Of a stretch of DNA of 64,000 nt, positions 17,881 through 26,558 are shown one piece after another; within the stretch, counting starts at the first letter, position 1; every line of letters starts with the position of its first letter. The position numbers and the translations under genes were made by a program. A model generated the notes under the pieces. That model did no database searches, was not told the DNA's origin, and saw only the letters and a program-made list of their open reading frames with translations. The DNA is from Candidatus Peregrinibacteria bacterium HGW-Peregrinibacteria-1 (lineage in GTDB: Bacteria; Patescibacteriota; Gracilibacteria; UBA1369; LOWO2-01-FULL-3), in assembly GCA_002839505.1 (NCBI GenBank), contig PGYE01000001.1, positions 356,459-420,458 of the forward strand. Reading direction: 5' to 3'.

Positions 17881-20204
17881 TGACATCCCAAAGCAACCCT
17901 AAAACCCGCAATTCGAAAATAAAAAAATGGCTTTTATCCGGAATATTAAGCTTATTCTTGTTTATAAACTTCATACCCCTTACCACCATCGCCGCCGACC
18001 CGACCACCCCACCACCAGTTGACTCCGTAAATACCTTAATTGAAGAAAACATCACCTCCGAAAGCCTCCAAGACAACCTCGTCTGGCTGGAAACCATAAG
18101 AAGCGGACTCAACTTCCTTATATGGCCAATAATCTTCCTCATTGGGCAGCTTCTCGACAACAGCATACTTTTTGGAAGCGGAATGGAAGAACGACTGCGC
18201 GAAATCTGGATGGTCGTCCGCAATCTTGTAAACATCATCTTCGTTGTCGTCCTGGTCGGAGTCGCCCTATATAATGTACTCGGGCTCGGCGATGACAACG
18301 GCAACTACTCCATCAAATCCATCCTGCCAAAAATCATTATTGGTATCATCGCCGTCAACTTCTCTTTCCTCGCCATGAAAGTTCTCTTGGATGGAGTCAA
18401 TGTCATGACAAGTGCCGTCTTCTCTCTTCCTCGGCAACTGAATGTTCAGCTCGACTACACAAAGGAAACCGAAGAGAAGATCTGTCAAAACATCGGAACC
18501 ACCTCTTCCGCAAATTCCATTGCCCGATCCCACGCCCAAAGTGCCGGTATACCAATTACCTCAACCGATACCTATAGCACCATTAGGACCAAGATAAATG
18601 GGAGCACCCAAAGTGACGCCGACAAAGAGGGACTCATTGCCAAAATTAATCAGGAAATAAGCAAGCAACTCTGTGACAATTATACGACCCTCAGCGAACT
18701 CGGACGAGAATACCTCTCTGAGTACAACCACAACAACGCCGCCTTCGCTATGGCCATTCAGACATCGGGACTCCTCCAAATGAGTGAAGTTGACGCCAAT
18801 AGCCTCACCACCGGAAAACTCGTCATGAATACCATGATTTCGATCATTATCTACATCATCTACATGTTGTCTTTCGTCGCACTCTTCATAGTGCTCCTCG
18901 GCCGTCTTGTGATTCTCTGGATTGCCGTCGCCTTCTCACCAATCCTCTTACTCGCCATGGCCGTCCCCGTAATCCGTGAAAAAGTAAGTTTCCTAGGTGA
19001 CGCCACCAGCAAAATAATCCAAAACGCCATTGCCCCAATTACCATCGGAGTTGCCATGACAATCGGTATCTTAATGCTCGACGCCTTGGGTAGTGCCAGA
19101 TTCCTTGCCAATGAATCCGGAACCCCCACCGCCGGAATACCGGTAGCCGGACTCGGATCACTGCAAGAAATACTAATATCGGTCTGTACCATCGCCGTAA
19201 TTTGGATCGCTGTATTTGGAGCCGCCAAGAACACCATCGCCGGCGGAATCGTCGAAAGTATCAAAAATGGAGCTCTTGGTATCGCCAAATGGACAATGGT
19301 CAAACCCCTTGCACAATTACCGATTCTCCCTACTGGTATCAAAGACGCTCAAGGCAACCCTGTTAAAGCCAGCTTTGGTGAATTAGCCGGAGTTCTTCGA
19401 GATGGTACAAGGGCAAACATAATTCCGTACGACAACAAACTATCCAACATGATGGGTCTAAATAATCTTGCCCAAGACATCAAAGGCCTCACCTCTCAAA
19501 AAGCAAATTCTCCTGCCGATATCTACATGGCACTTTCACAAGACCGCATTCGCCAAGAAATTCGTGGTGGCAGCCAAGCCACTGCTGATGCTCTTCGAGA
19601 ATACCGTGATCGAAACCGTCCTGCATTTGAACAGCTAAAAGCAACAGATAAACCATTGTTCGACAAAATAGACCGCTTCATCACAGGTAGTGAAGCAGAC
19701 CGCAAGAGCCGCGGTACTGAAATCGATCTTCTCGTTCAGCAAGGAGCAGACCAGGCCAAACTTAAAAAATCGATAAGCAAGACTGATCAAGTCGCCAACC
19801 GACCGATTAGCTCTCGTAATCCAAACGCTAGCGATAGGAATCTTGAAAATTACTCTAACCAACTCAACACCGCCATCAACAATCGTAATGAAAGCGAGAT
19901 CAGTGCCAGCTTAACCGCATTACTACAGGAAATGGGAGTCAACAGTGGTGACAACTTGCAAAACATTCGAAGACTAATCGACGACTCGATCGGCGCTAGT
20001 AAAGTAAGCGGTATCCGAAACTTTAATACTCTACTTCAAAGAGCTATCAGTGCACAACCAGCGGCACCAACCCCAACTCCGCCAACAACCCCACCCCCCA
20101 CAACAGCCTCCGTCACACCGGAACCCAACGAGAATGACACCCAGATAGCCGATGCTTCGCCACAAGACACCACGCCACCACCTGACGAAACAAACATTGC
20201 ATAA
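17880..20204 (+). CDS. Polytopic membrane protein, VirB6/TrbL-like architecture
   Basis: A 774-residue protein. A basic N-terminus and a helix ending TTIAADP look like a signal sequence or first helix (about 17-40). Further helices follow near residues 80-97, 115-140, 150-172, 315-345, 350-370, 385-410 and 435-455. The pattern of a large periplasmic loop between helices and a long soluble C-terminus resembles VirB6/TrbL proteins of type IV secretion. The C-terminal 280 residues are hydrophilic with a final Pro/Thr-rich tail rich in PTPPTTPPP. The assignment rests on architecture, not on a clear motif. It is coupled to the gene before it by TAATG. No VirB4-type ATPase is in the window. Confidence 0.6.
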   Translation: MTSQSNPKTRNSKIKKWLLSGILSLFLFINFIPLTTIAADPTTPPPVDSVNTLIEENITSESLQDNLVWLETIRSGLNFLIWPIIFLIGQLLDNSILFGSGMEERLREIWMVVRNLVNIIFVVVLVGVALYNVLGLGDDNGNYSIKSILPKIIIGIIAVNFSFLAMKVLLDGVNVMTSAVFSLPRQLNVQLDYTKETEEKICQNIGTTSSANSIARSHAQSAGIPITSTDTYSTIRTKINGSTQSDADKEGLIAKINQEISKQLCDNYTTLSELGREYLSEYNHNNAAFAMAIQTSGLLQMSEVDANSLTTGKLVMNTMISIIIYIIYMLSFVALFIVLLGRLVILWIAVAFSPILLLAMAVPVIREKVSFLGDATSKIIQNAIAPITIGVAMTIGILMLDALGSARFLANESGTPTAGIPVAGLGSLQEILISVCTIAVIWIAVFGAAKNTIAGGIVESIKNGALGIAKWTMVKPLAQLPILPTGIKDAQGNPVKASFGELAGVLRDGTRANIIPYDNKLSNMMGLNNLAQDIKGLTSQKANSPADIYMALSQDRIRQEIRGGSQATADALREYRDRNRPAFEQLKATDKPLFDKIDRFITGSEADRKSRGTEIDLLVQQGADQAKLKKSISKTDQVANRPISSRNPNASDRNLENYSNQLNTAINNRNESEISASLTALLQEMGVNSGDNLQNIRRLIDDSIGASKVSGIRNFNTLLQRAISAQPAAPTPTPPTTPPPTTASVTPEPNENDTQIADASPQDTTPPPDETNIA

Positions 20205-20240
20205 CCGTCATCCCCAAGTTAGGCCCACCTAACAAAAACC

Positions 20241-20268
20241 TTGCCAAATAAAAGATACCAAGTATAAT
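20241..20268 (+). promoter_or_regulatory. Internal promoter of the 1172-residue protein gene
   Basis: TTGCCA at 20241-20246, 16-base spacer, TATAAT at 20263-20268, 18 bases before the ATG at 20287, so the leader is about 12 bases. A GTTAGG/CCTAAC stem-loop at 20218-20233 lies just upstream, without a T tract. Confidence 0.7.
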
Positions 20269-20286
20269 AAAACTGTTTAAGCAACA

Positions 20287-23200
20287 ATGCCTAATACAAA
20301 CACACCACAACCAGCCGAAAAAGCCCTAAGAACACTCGAAGCAACCCTTCGAAATAGGGAAACTGCGATTCCAAATGTCGACAGTGCCCGCCTCATTTCC
20401 GCCTTCAACGAAAGAAGAATCAGCGATCGCCTGATCAACATCGTTTTCAATGTTGCCAACAATCCCAAACAACGCAATTCCCGACATTATCAAAACCTCA
20501 TCAATGCCATACTTACTGGACGACTCACACTGGCGCCGGACAAAATCCGCGAGCTTTATCAATCCCTCTCCCAAACTTCCACCCCACGCCAAACCCAAAA
20601 GGCTAAAGATATCTGTACTGGAATAATCCGCGAGCCAAGCTTCAATCTCAATCACGAAATCGCCCTTTTTGACAGCCTCAGACAAGCCGACATTGATGAC
20701 ACACAGACCTTATACGACGAATTCGCCGTCAATATTGATGAAATAAACGCCCGCGTACAAAACCTAATTAATAGCCAAACCGAAAGCAACTGGGAGATGG
20801 AGCAATACCCTGCAACTCAACACTCTTCCCTTAAACAAAACTCCGAATATCATAAAAGCCTTGTCGAGCAATACAATAGGACCTTTTTCGAACTCAGATT
20901 CGAGGAATCCCTCCCCGCTCCCAATCAAGACCAAGCCAAAATCACCCAACACAAAACCCGACTACAATCTCTCAATAAAGAAATAATCTCTACCACCGAA
21001 GAGTTAATCAAATTATTGGAAGCGCATGACCAATACATCTTCCGCTTTCACAAGCAACTCAAGGAGCTCAGTTACGAGGCAGAAAAAACCGGCATCAACT
21101 TTGTCCGCGCCAAAAAACTCAAAATCAAAAGCGTCACCGACAATCAAACTCAAGAAATTAAGATAAATCGTGTCTTTTTTCAACGCGACGACCAGGACCG
21201 AGAATTTTATGACGAATACAATCCCGGCGAAATGATGGTCGAATTCACCAACGAACAAGGAGCCGCCACCACACTCGGTTTCATGGAGTTTCAAAATGAA
21301 TACCTAAATCATCGTGAAGCCTATGAAGACAAACCGCTTGAAGCCGTATCAAATGAAGAAAAAATAGCCCTACTATTCCAGCCAATTGCCGCAAATCAGA
21401 CCTTCCACAATGGTACCACCACCTTTAAAATCACCGAAATTACCGAAGAAAACGGCAAAAAAATAATCAAACTCGACAAACCGATCGTCAAAATACCCCA
21501 GAGTGCCTTTGCCAGTGAGAGAAGACATCCTGCGAATGCCCGCGATCGCATTCAACAAGAATTCACCCCTGGAGAATTCCAACGACTCCTCAAAAATCAA
21601 AAATACGCCCGAGTTCTTCAGGCCGACGAGGATCACCGAGCCATTCAAGAAAAAATCAAAAAGAACACCAACGACCAAAAATTCAGAGTGATGCTTGCAA
21701 ATCACAACCTTAATCCCGAAAACCCTCAAGACCAGGCTAAAATAGCCGATCTCCAACGCCAAGGAGTCATACCTACAAGGGAAGCATTCGAAAGTGCTAA
21801 TGCCGCTCAAATCCAGACTCCTATTTATCAAGGCAACACCGAAGGCAACATCATCAATCATGGCCAAGACCCTAACGCTCCCACCCCTGACACCCCACAG
21901 GCACCCACTGGCCCACCTCCTACCCCCGAGGAAATTGCCGAGGCCGCCGCCAATGACGACAAGGATAAAAACGACAAAGACAAAAAGGGCAAGAAGAACC
22001 CAGACGAAGATGATAGCATCATAAAGTTTGAAGACGCTATCCTGTCCGCCAACCAAGCCGACATTGAAAGAATAAATGAGTTCCTGCCCCAAGTAGAGAA
22101 GGGATTTCTCGCTCAATTATGGGCCGACACCTCCTTTTTAAGTATTGAAGACATCGGAAAAATTTTTAAAGTCATGATCGACTTTGTGAAAACCCGTATG
22201 GACACCCGACAAAATATTCGTACCGGAAGAATCGGAGAAAAATTGCCATACTTTGGTACAGAATTCAAAAAGCTCAAAGCCGCCGGCCTATCGGAATACT
22301 TCGGTAAAATCAAAAGTTATCTCGATACCGCGGGTATTCCTGAAGTTATTGAGATTGCCCGCAACCCATCAGATCCAGTTTGGCTCAAAGTCGCCCTTAC
22401 CATTCTTTCTGAAAAAGGCCACATGCGCTGGGAGGACATCGAAATATGGAAAGCCATCAATAAATTTGCTCCCAGAGACAAGCAAATCCCGATCCCAAGC
22501 AATGGAGACTATCGTACAAAATTAGAGGACGGTACTACCGGAGCCGATTATATTCAGCGTGCCATCGATGGAATATGGGGAGAGGGAGAATATGCCGGAT
22601 TTAAGACCAACTCCGAAAGTAGCTACCAATCCAAGGTGGACAGCGCGAAGAATACCGTCGACGAAGTCGCTGCCGAGAATAACCACTCCGGAGAGCTCAC
22701 TAAATTACTCAAACGCCACCGTGCCGGCGAGTACATTGACCCCCACTACTACGAAGCCATACTCGCCCATGCCATCGAAAAAGGCTTCTCTGAACCAAAT
22801 TCCAATATATATTTCTTGGTTCATGGACTTGGGACACCGGGTGGTCCCTTCAACCGACCTATTCTAAATTTCAAAAGGCGTACCAAATTTGGAAATCCTA
22901 ATAATTATCCACTACTACAATATTTTGCCACTGATAGAAATAGACCTGATACCGGACAAACAAGCAGGATTTCCGAAGAAGATTTCCAGCTTTGGGCCAA
23001 GATGTTCGACGCCGTACCAGACCACAGACCCGGAGAAAAAGACTATTGTGTCCCCTCAAAAAATGTCCATGAGTTTTTATGGAAAGAAGTAATGACCAGT
23101 AAGGCATTTAATGATCGTATTGATCGTGCCGTAAATCAAGCCGCCTTTGATTTTTATGATGCTGCTTTCTTTATTCCCCCGGCAAATGAAAGTCAGATCA

Positions 23201-23805
23201 ATACTATCTCTGGTAGTGCCGGAGGAGCCCGTCCAGCCTTGTCTAATACCCACTATAAAAATGTCATTCCGGGTTATAGCCAATACATTAAGACCTTGGC
23301 GACCGTCAAAGGCAAAGATGCCGGCAAAAAACTTGCTAGCAGCATCGCTGGCTTCATGCGTTACCAGGGTATTATGACCAGAAAATACAAGCCCGAAGAC
23401 TTATTTTATCGCTTTGCTCCAGAGGATTATGGACAGGCAGACGCTGGAAGTATTAGTAATCGGGACTATATGAATGAAACACAAACAGCTATAAAAAAGG
23501 TAATCACAGCTTATGAAAGCCAAGGAAACCCTCATGCTTCCAAGTTAAATGGCCTCTACGAAACTATCTATGGCACCCAATATCAAAAGGAAAACACCGA
23601 ACTATACAAAAAGCAGATCGAAAAGGTAAATCTAGCCTTTGAAAAATTTGCTAACACCCTCAATGATATGGTAAAGAGTGACAACGGAGAACTAATGAAG
23701 AAAGCCATCCAAGAGTCCCAAATGACAGGGATGAAATACCAGAGTCCCGCTGAACTTCGTGAAAAAAAGAAAAGAGCTCAATCCGAAGCAGCCGCCGCCG
23801 CATAA
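20287..23805 (+). CDS. Large protein of unknown function with Pro/Lys-rich hinge
   Basis: A 1172-residue protein without signal peptide or clear membrane helix. Residues 1-525 are helical and rich in Gln, Asn and Glu. A low-complexity hinge (about 528-578) is Pro/Thr-rich and then Lys/Asp-rich (DDKDKNDKDKKGKKNPDEDD). The second half (580-1172) is another mixed region with many Trp and Tyr (WLKVALTILSEKGHMRWEDI near 700). I do not recognise a family. The neighbours suggest a cytoplasmic partner of the VirB6/TrbL-like protein. A plain two-domain arrangement around the hinge suggests a fusion of two units. Confidence 0.75.
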   Translation: MPNTNTPQPAEKALRTLEATLRNRETAIPNVDSARLISAFNERRISDRLINIVFNVANNPKQRNSRHYQNLINAILTGRLTLAPDKIRELYQSLSQTSTPRQTQKAKDICTGIIREPSFNLNHEIALFDSLRQADIDDTQTLYDEFAVNIDEINARVQNLINSQTESNWEMEQYPATQHSSLKQNSEYHKSLVEQYNRTFFELRFEESLPAPNQDQAKITQHKTRLQSLNKEIISTTEELIKLLEAHDQYIFRFHKQLKELSYEAEKTGINFVRAKKLKIKSVTDNQTQEIKINRVFFQRDDQDREFYDEYNPGEMMVEFTNEQGAATTLGFMEFQNEYLNHREAYEDKPLEAVSNEEKIALLFQPIAANQTFHNGTTTFKITEITEENGKKIIKLDKPIVKIPQSAFASERRHPANARDRIQQEFTPGEFQRLLKNQKYARVLQADEDHRAIQEKIKKNTNDQKFRVMLANHNLNPENPQDQAKIADLQRQGVIPTREAFESANAAQIQTPIYQGNTEGNIINHGQDPNAPTPDTPQAPTGPPPTPEEIAEAAANDDKDKNDKDKKGKKNPDEDDSIIKFEDAILSANQADIERINEFLPQVEKGFLAQLWADTSFLSIEDIGKIFKVMIDFVKTRMDTRQNIRTGRIGEKLPYFGTEFKKLKAAGLSEYFGKIKSYLDTAGIPEVIEIARNPSDPVWLKVALTILSEKGHMRWEDIEIWKAINKFAPRDKQIPIPSNGDYRTKLEDGTTGADYIQRAIDGIWGEGEYAGFKTNSESSYQSKVDSAKNTVDEVAAENNHSGELTKLLKRHRAGEYIDPHYYEAILAHAIEKGFSEPNSNIYFLVHGLGTPGGPFNRPILNFKRRTKFGNPNNYPLLQYFATDRNRPDTGQTSRISEEDFQLWAKMFDAVPDHRPGEKDYCVPSKNVHEFLWKEVMTSKAFNDRIDRAVNQAAFDFYDAAFFIPPANESQINTISGSAGGARPALSNTHYKNVIPGYSQYIKTLATVKGKDAGKKLASSIAGFMRYQGIMTRKYKPEDLFYRFAPEDYGQADAGSISNRDYMNETQTAIKKVITAYESQGNPHASKLNGLYETIYGTQYQKENTELYKKQIEKVNLAFEKFANTLNDMVKSDNGELMKKAIQESQMTGMKYQSPAELREKKKRAQSEAAAAA

Positions 23806-23823
23806 TAAAACAACACTTTCACA

Positions 23824-26529
23824 ATGTCAGTCAAAGATAAAACCCAGACTAAAGCACCTACTAATACCGTCTCCGAAGAAAGACCGGATACCGAAACAAC
23901 CGCTATTTCTACGCCTGTACCACCGGGTCATGAGACCATCGATACCACCCTCAAGGAGACATCTTCAAAAGCCCAAAAAGCCCTGCGTGAAAGGCCGGAC
24001 ATTGATTCTCTTCCCGCATTATCCGCCGATCCCAATTCTAATCGAGTAATTATCGAAGAAATCCTTGCAGTCATGGAATTTCCATTGCTCCAAGGCGCCA
24101 GTCTCGAAGCTGCACTTCGACCAATCGTCGATGGCACCATGCAAAAAAAAGTGACCTCCGACAAATTAAAAGAATTATTTCACAACAAAGAGCTCCTCAA
24201 ATGGATCGTTGAAGGACTGATAACTTCCATCTTTTCCAACGGATCCAGCCAGAAGAACCCTATCAGAAAGGATAGCAAAATAGACATCGTGCTTGAAGAC
24301 AAACTCAACACATTTTCCGTTAAATACGACCCCGAGCAAGAGCACACCTTTTCCAATTTTTTCAATGAAATAAAGGAAAAATACGGTTCGGAATATGACT
24401 TGAAGACCTGGCTTCTTGCCAAGTCCGATACCTTGGTCCAATTCGTCAATCAAAGAATTGATGAAGTTATGGATCGCATTTACACAGACAAAGGTCGTAC
24501 AAACCTCAGACTGTATATCAGCGCCTATCTTGACCGTTTTATCCATGAAGAAAAACACAACGGACAACAAAACATTGTTATCGACCTCCATGAATTGACC
24601 ACCCAATACATGAAAATGGTCACCAAATTACAAGGAGGCCAGATCACTCCGGCCCATATTAGCAACAAGCTTAGAGAAGTCTGCAAAGAATACCTCGACG
24701 CCAAACAATCTGAAGGAAAACATCTCTTTATCATCAACGGAAAGCAGAAGAAAGAACAAATCTATTTTAAAGAAGTTGAAGATAAAATCAGCCGTCAAAT
24801 CGACCATATCTATCCTCAATATACCATCCTCGAAAACCCCAAAATTATCCCCGAACCAATCCGCCGATATCACAACTTTTGGCAGGACGACGAAAATTAC
24901 CTCAACTATTTGACCACCAATATTCCTGGATTTGACATAGAATTTGATCCATCCAACGAAATCGAAATGGATGAAGAAGAAGTCTTTCAAGAAAAAATCG
25001 CAGCTCTGGACGAGCAGCTAAGAGAAACTATTTTCAAAGAAATAAATAACTATCTTGAAAAACAAATTGAATTAACCGGACTCAATGCCAGGCAACGCGA
25101 AATCTTCATGGGATCCTTGACTGTAGAAGCCTGCGATAACCTTCGTGAGTTACACAGCATCGCCGTAAAGAGCGGAGAGCTTGCAGAAAGATTCGCCGCT
25201 CGCCGTAAAATAGAGCTGTTTAACAATATAGTTTCCATTCAGACACCATTTATTAAAAACGCCCGTTCATACGCCGACAAAATACAAGACAAATTACAAA
25301 ATCTCAGCACAACCGTCGCCTTGGATTTTACTCGCACCAAAGGATTACCAGCGGGTACAACTGAAGATCAAATCTCAAGTTATGATCTCGAGGACTATGT
25401 TCCTGAAAACACTAAGGACCAACAAAGATTCATGGAAACATGGAAGAAATCAGAGGAAATTTCAAATTTTACGCTGGAAAATTACCCATTTGACAAAGAC
25501 GCCCAATTCTTACAGATGCAAAACGAATTAAAAGTAAAAATCGAGGAAGCCATCAAAGCACTTCGAAGAAACAGCTTAATACGGGATGAACATAATATTC
25601 CCGTCAACTATACAGACTTAAAGAGAATAATTAATGACACAACTTCAACTACCTCAGCTATTTTGATAGCTTCTCTGAAATTGGCTATCTTAGAGCAAGT
25701 CTTCATAAGACGAAAACAACTAAAGATCAAAGAGCTTGAGAAAGAAATAGCAAGTATTATCCAAGGAAAACCAAGCACATCCAAAGACAGAAGCCCCGAT
25801 GGCAATCAAATATACCAAACAGAAGATTTTCAAGTCATTGATCACTTTAGTGAGGATGGGCGATATCTTGATACCGAAGTAATACTTCAGGGCGATGAAA
25901 ACTATCAACCTGATTCTGATGTTGATTCTATTGTTACCGGCCGATTAGCGCACGCTGTATTTGGTGATTTCAAAGTCAAAGTTCTTCTGGTAGGTCCCGA
26001 TAATAATGAAACATTAACCTTCGTTGATGATAAATCCCTTCAGTCAATCCTTAACAAGTGTATTGTAAAAGGCTTTTCACCCAATGACTTCCACGACATC
26101 TGCCGCATGACCGTCATTATTGATCGCGAAGATCGGCGTGGTATCCGTGAGCAAATGGCACAACAGTTTGGCCGCTACAATACTGTCAAAAGGGTTGATA
26201 ACTTCGATGATTTTGACCCCTATACTGATGAAACCGACCTCTTACCACGCGGACACAAACCGAGTCCATCTTCCCCTGACTACCGCGACTTCTTAACCTA
26301 TGTATTCAAAATATCTGTTGAAGAAGGGGATCAAGTAGAGTTAGAAATAAGATTCGCCACCGCCAATATACTGAGAGAACGCAGCCCAAACTCCAACTCC
26401 AGCCATGACAAAATGAAAAAACGAGCTGCCTTAAAAGCCATGGCAAAACTTGCTCCCCACGAAATATTCCCTCAACTCTGGAGTGAAGCCGACAACACCG
26501 GAAAGCGCAAATTCATCATCGAAGAATAA
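23824..26529 (+). CDS. Large protein of unknown function with RelA/SpoT-like C-terminal region
   Basis: A 901-residue hydrophilic protein. Residues 1-55 are low-complexity (Thr/Pro/Glu). Residues about 60-690 are helical with coiled-coil-like stretches and match nothing I know. The C-terminal 200 residues resemble, in order, a RelA/SpoT nucleotidyltransferase domain: DKSLQSILNK (736-745) like the KSxxSIxxK segment, DFHDICRMTVII (755-766) like the D-x-x-G-x-R strand, DYRDFLTYVFKI (819-830) like the GYRSLHxV strand, VELEIRF (838-844) like VEIQIRT, and SHDKMKK (860-866) like the final H-x-x-YK. Several key positions differ, so activity is uncertain. It closes the cluster and converges with thrS, 29 bases away. 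Confidence 0.7.
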   Translation: MSVKDKTQTKAPTNTVSEERPDTETTAISTPVPPGHETIDTTLKETSSKAQKALRERPDIDSLPALSADPNSNRVIIEEILAVMEFPLLQGASLEAALRPIVDGTMQKKVTSDKLKELFHNKELLKWIVEGLITSIFSNGSSQKNPIRKDSKIDIVLEDKLNTFSVKYDPEQEHTFSNFFNEIKEKYGSEYDLKTWLLAKSDTLVQFVNQRIDEVMDRIYTDKGRTNLRLYISAYLDRFIHEEKHNGQQNIVIDLHELTTQYMKMVTKLQGGQITPAHISNKLREVCKEYLDAKQSEGKHLFIINGKQKKEQIYFKEVEDKISRQIDHIYPQYTILENPKIIPEPIRRYHNFWQDDENYLNYLTTNIPGFDIEFDPSNEIEMDEEEVFQEKIAALDEQLRETIFKEINNYLEKQIELTGLNARQREIFMGSLTVEACDNLRELHSIAVKSGELAERFAARRKIELFNNIVSIQTPFIKNARSYADKIQDKLQNLSTTVALDFTRTKGLPAGTTEDQISSYDLEDYVPENTKDQQRFMETWKKSEEISNFTLENYPFDKDAQFLQMQNELKVKIEEAIKALRRNSLIRDEHNIPVNYTDLKRIINDTTSTTSAILIASLKLAILEQVFIRRKQLKIKELEKEIASIIQGKPSTSKDRSPDGNQIYQTEDFQVIDHFSEDGRYLDTEVILQGDENYQPDSDVDSIVTGRLAHAVFGDFKVKVLLVGPDNNETLTFVDDKSLQSILNKCIVKGFSPNDFHDICRMTVIIDREDRRGIREQMAQQFGRYNTVKRVDNFDDFDPYTDETDLLPRGHKPSPSSPDYRDFLTYVFKISVEEGDQVELEIRFATANILRERSPNSNSSHDKMKKRAALKAMAKLAPHEIFPQLWSEADNTGKRKFIIEE

Positions 26530-26558
26530 AAACTCCGCTCAACTCTTCCAACAGTTCA

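Noticed and set aside
20218..20233. GTTAGG/CCTAAC stem-loop as terminator of the VirB6/TrbL-like gene
   Set aside because: Only six base pairs and no T tract; transcription may well continue into the next gene.
21373..22116. Minus-strand frame of 247 codons inside the 1172-residue protein gene
   Set aside because: Hydrophobic-rich shadow of a Glu/Asn/Lys-rich coding strand; no neighbouring signals and no family resemblance.
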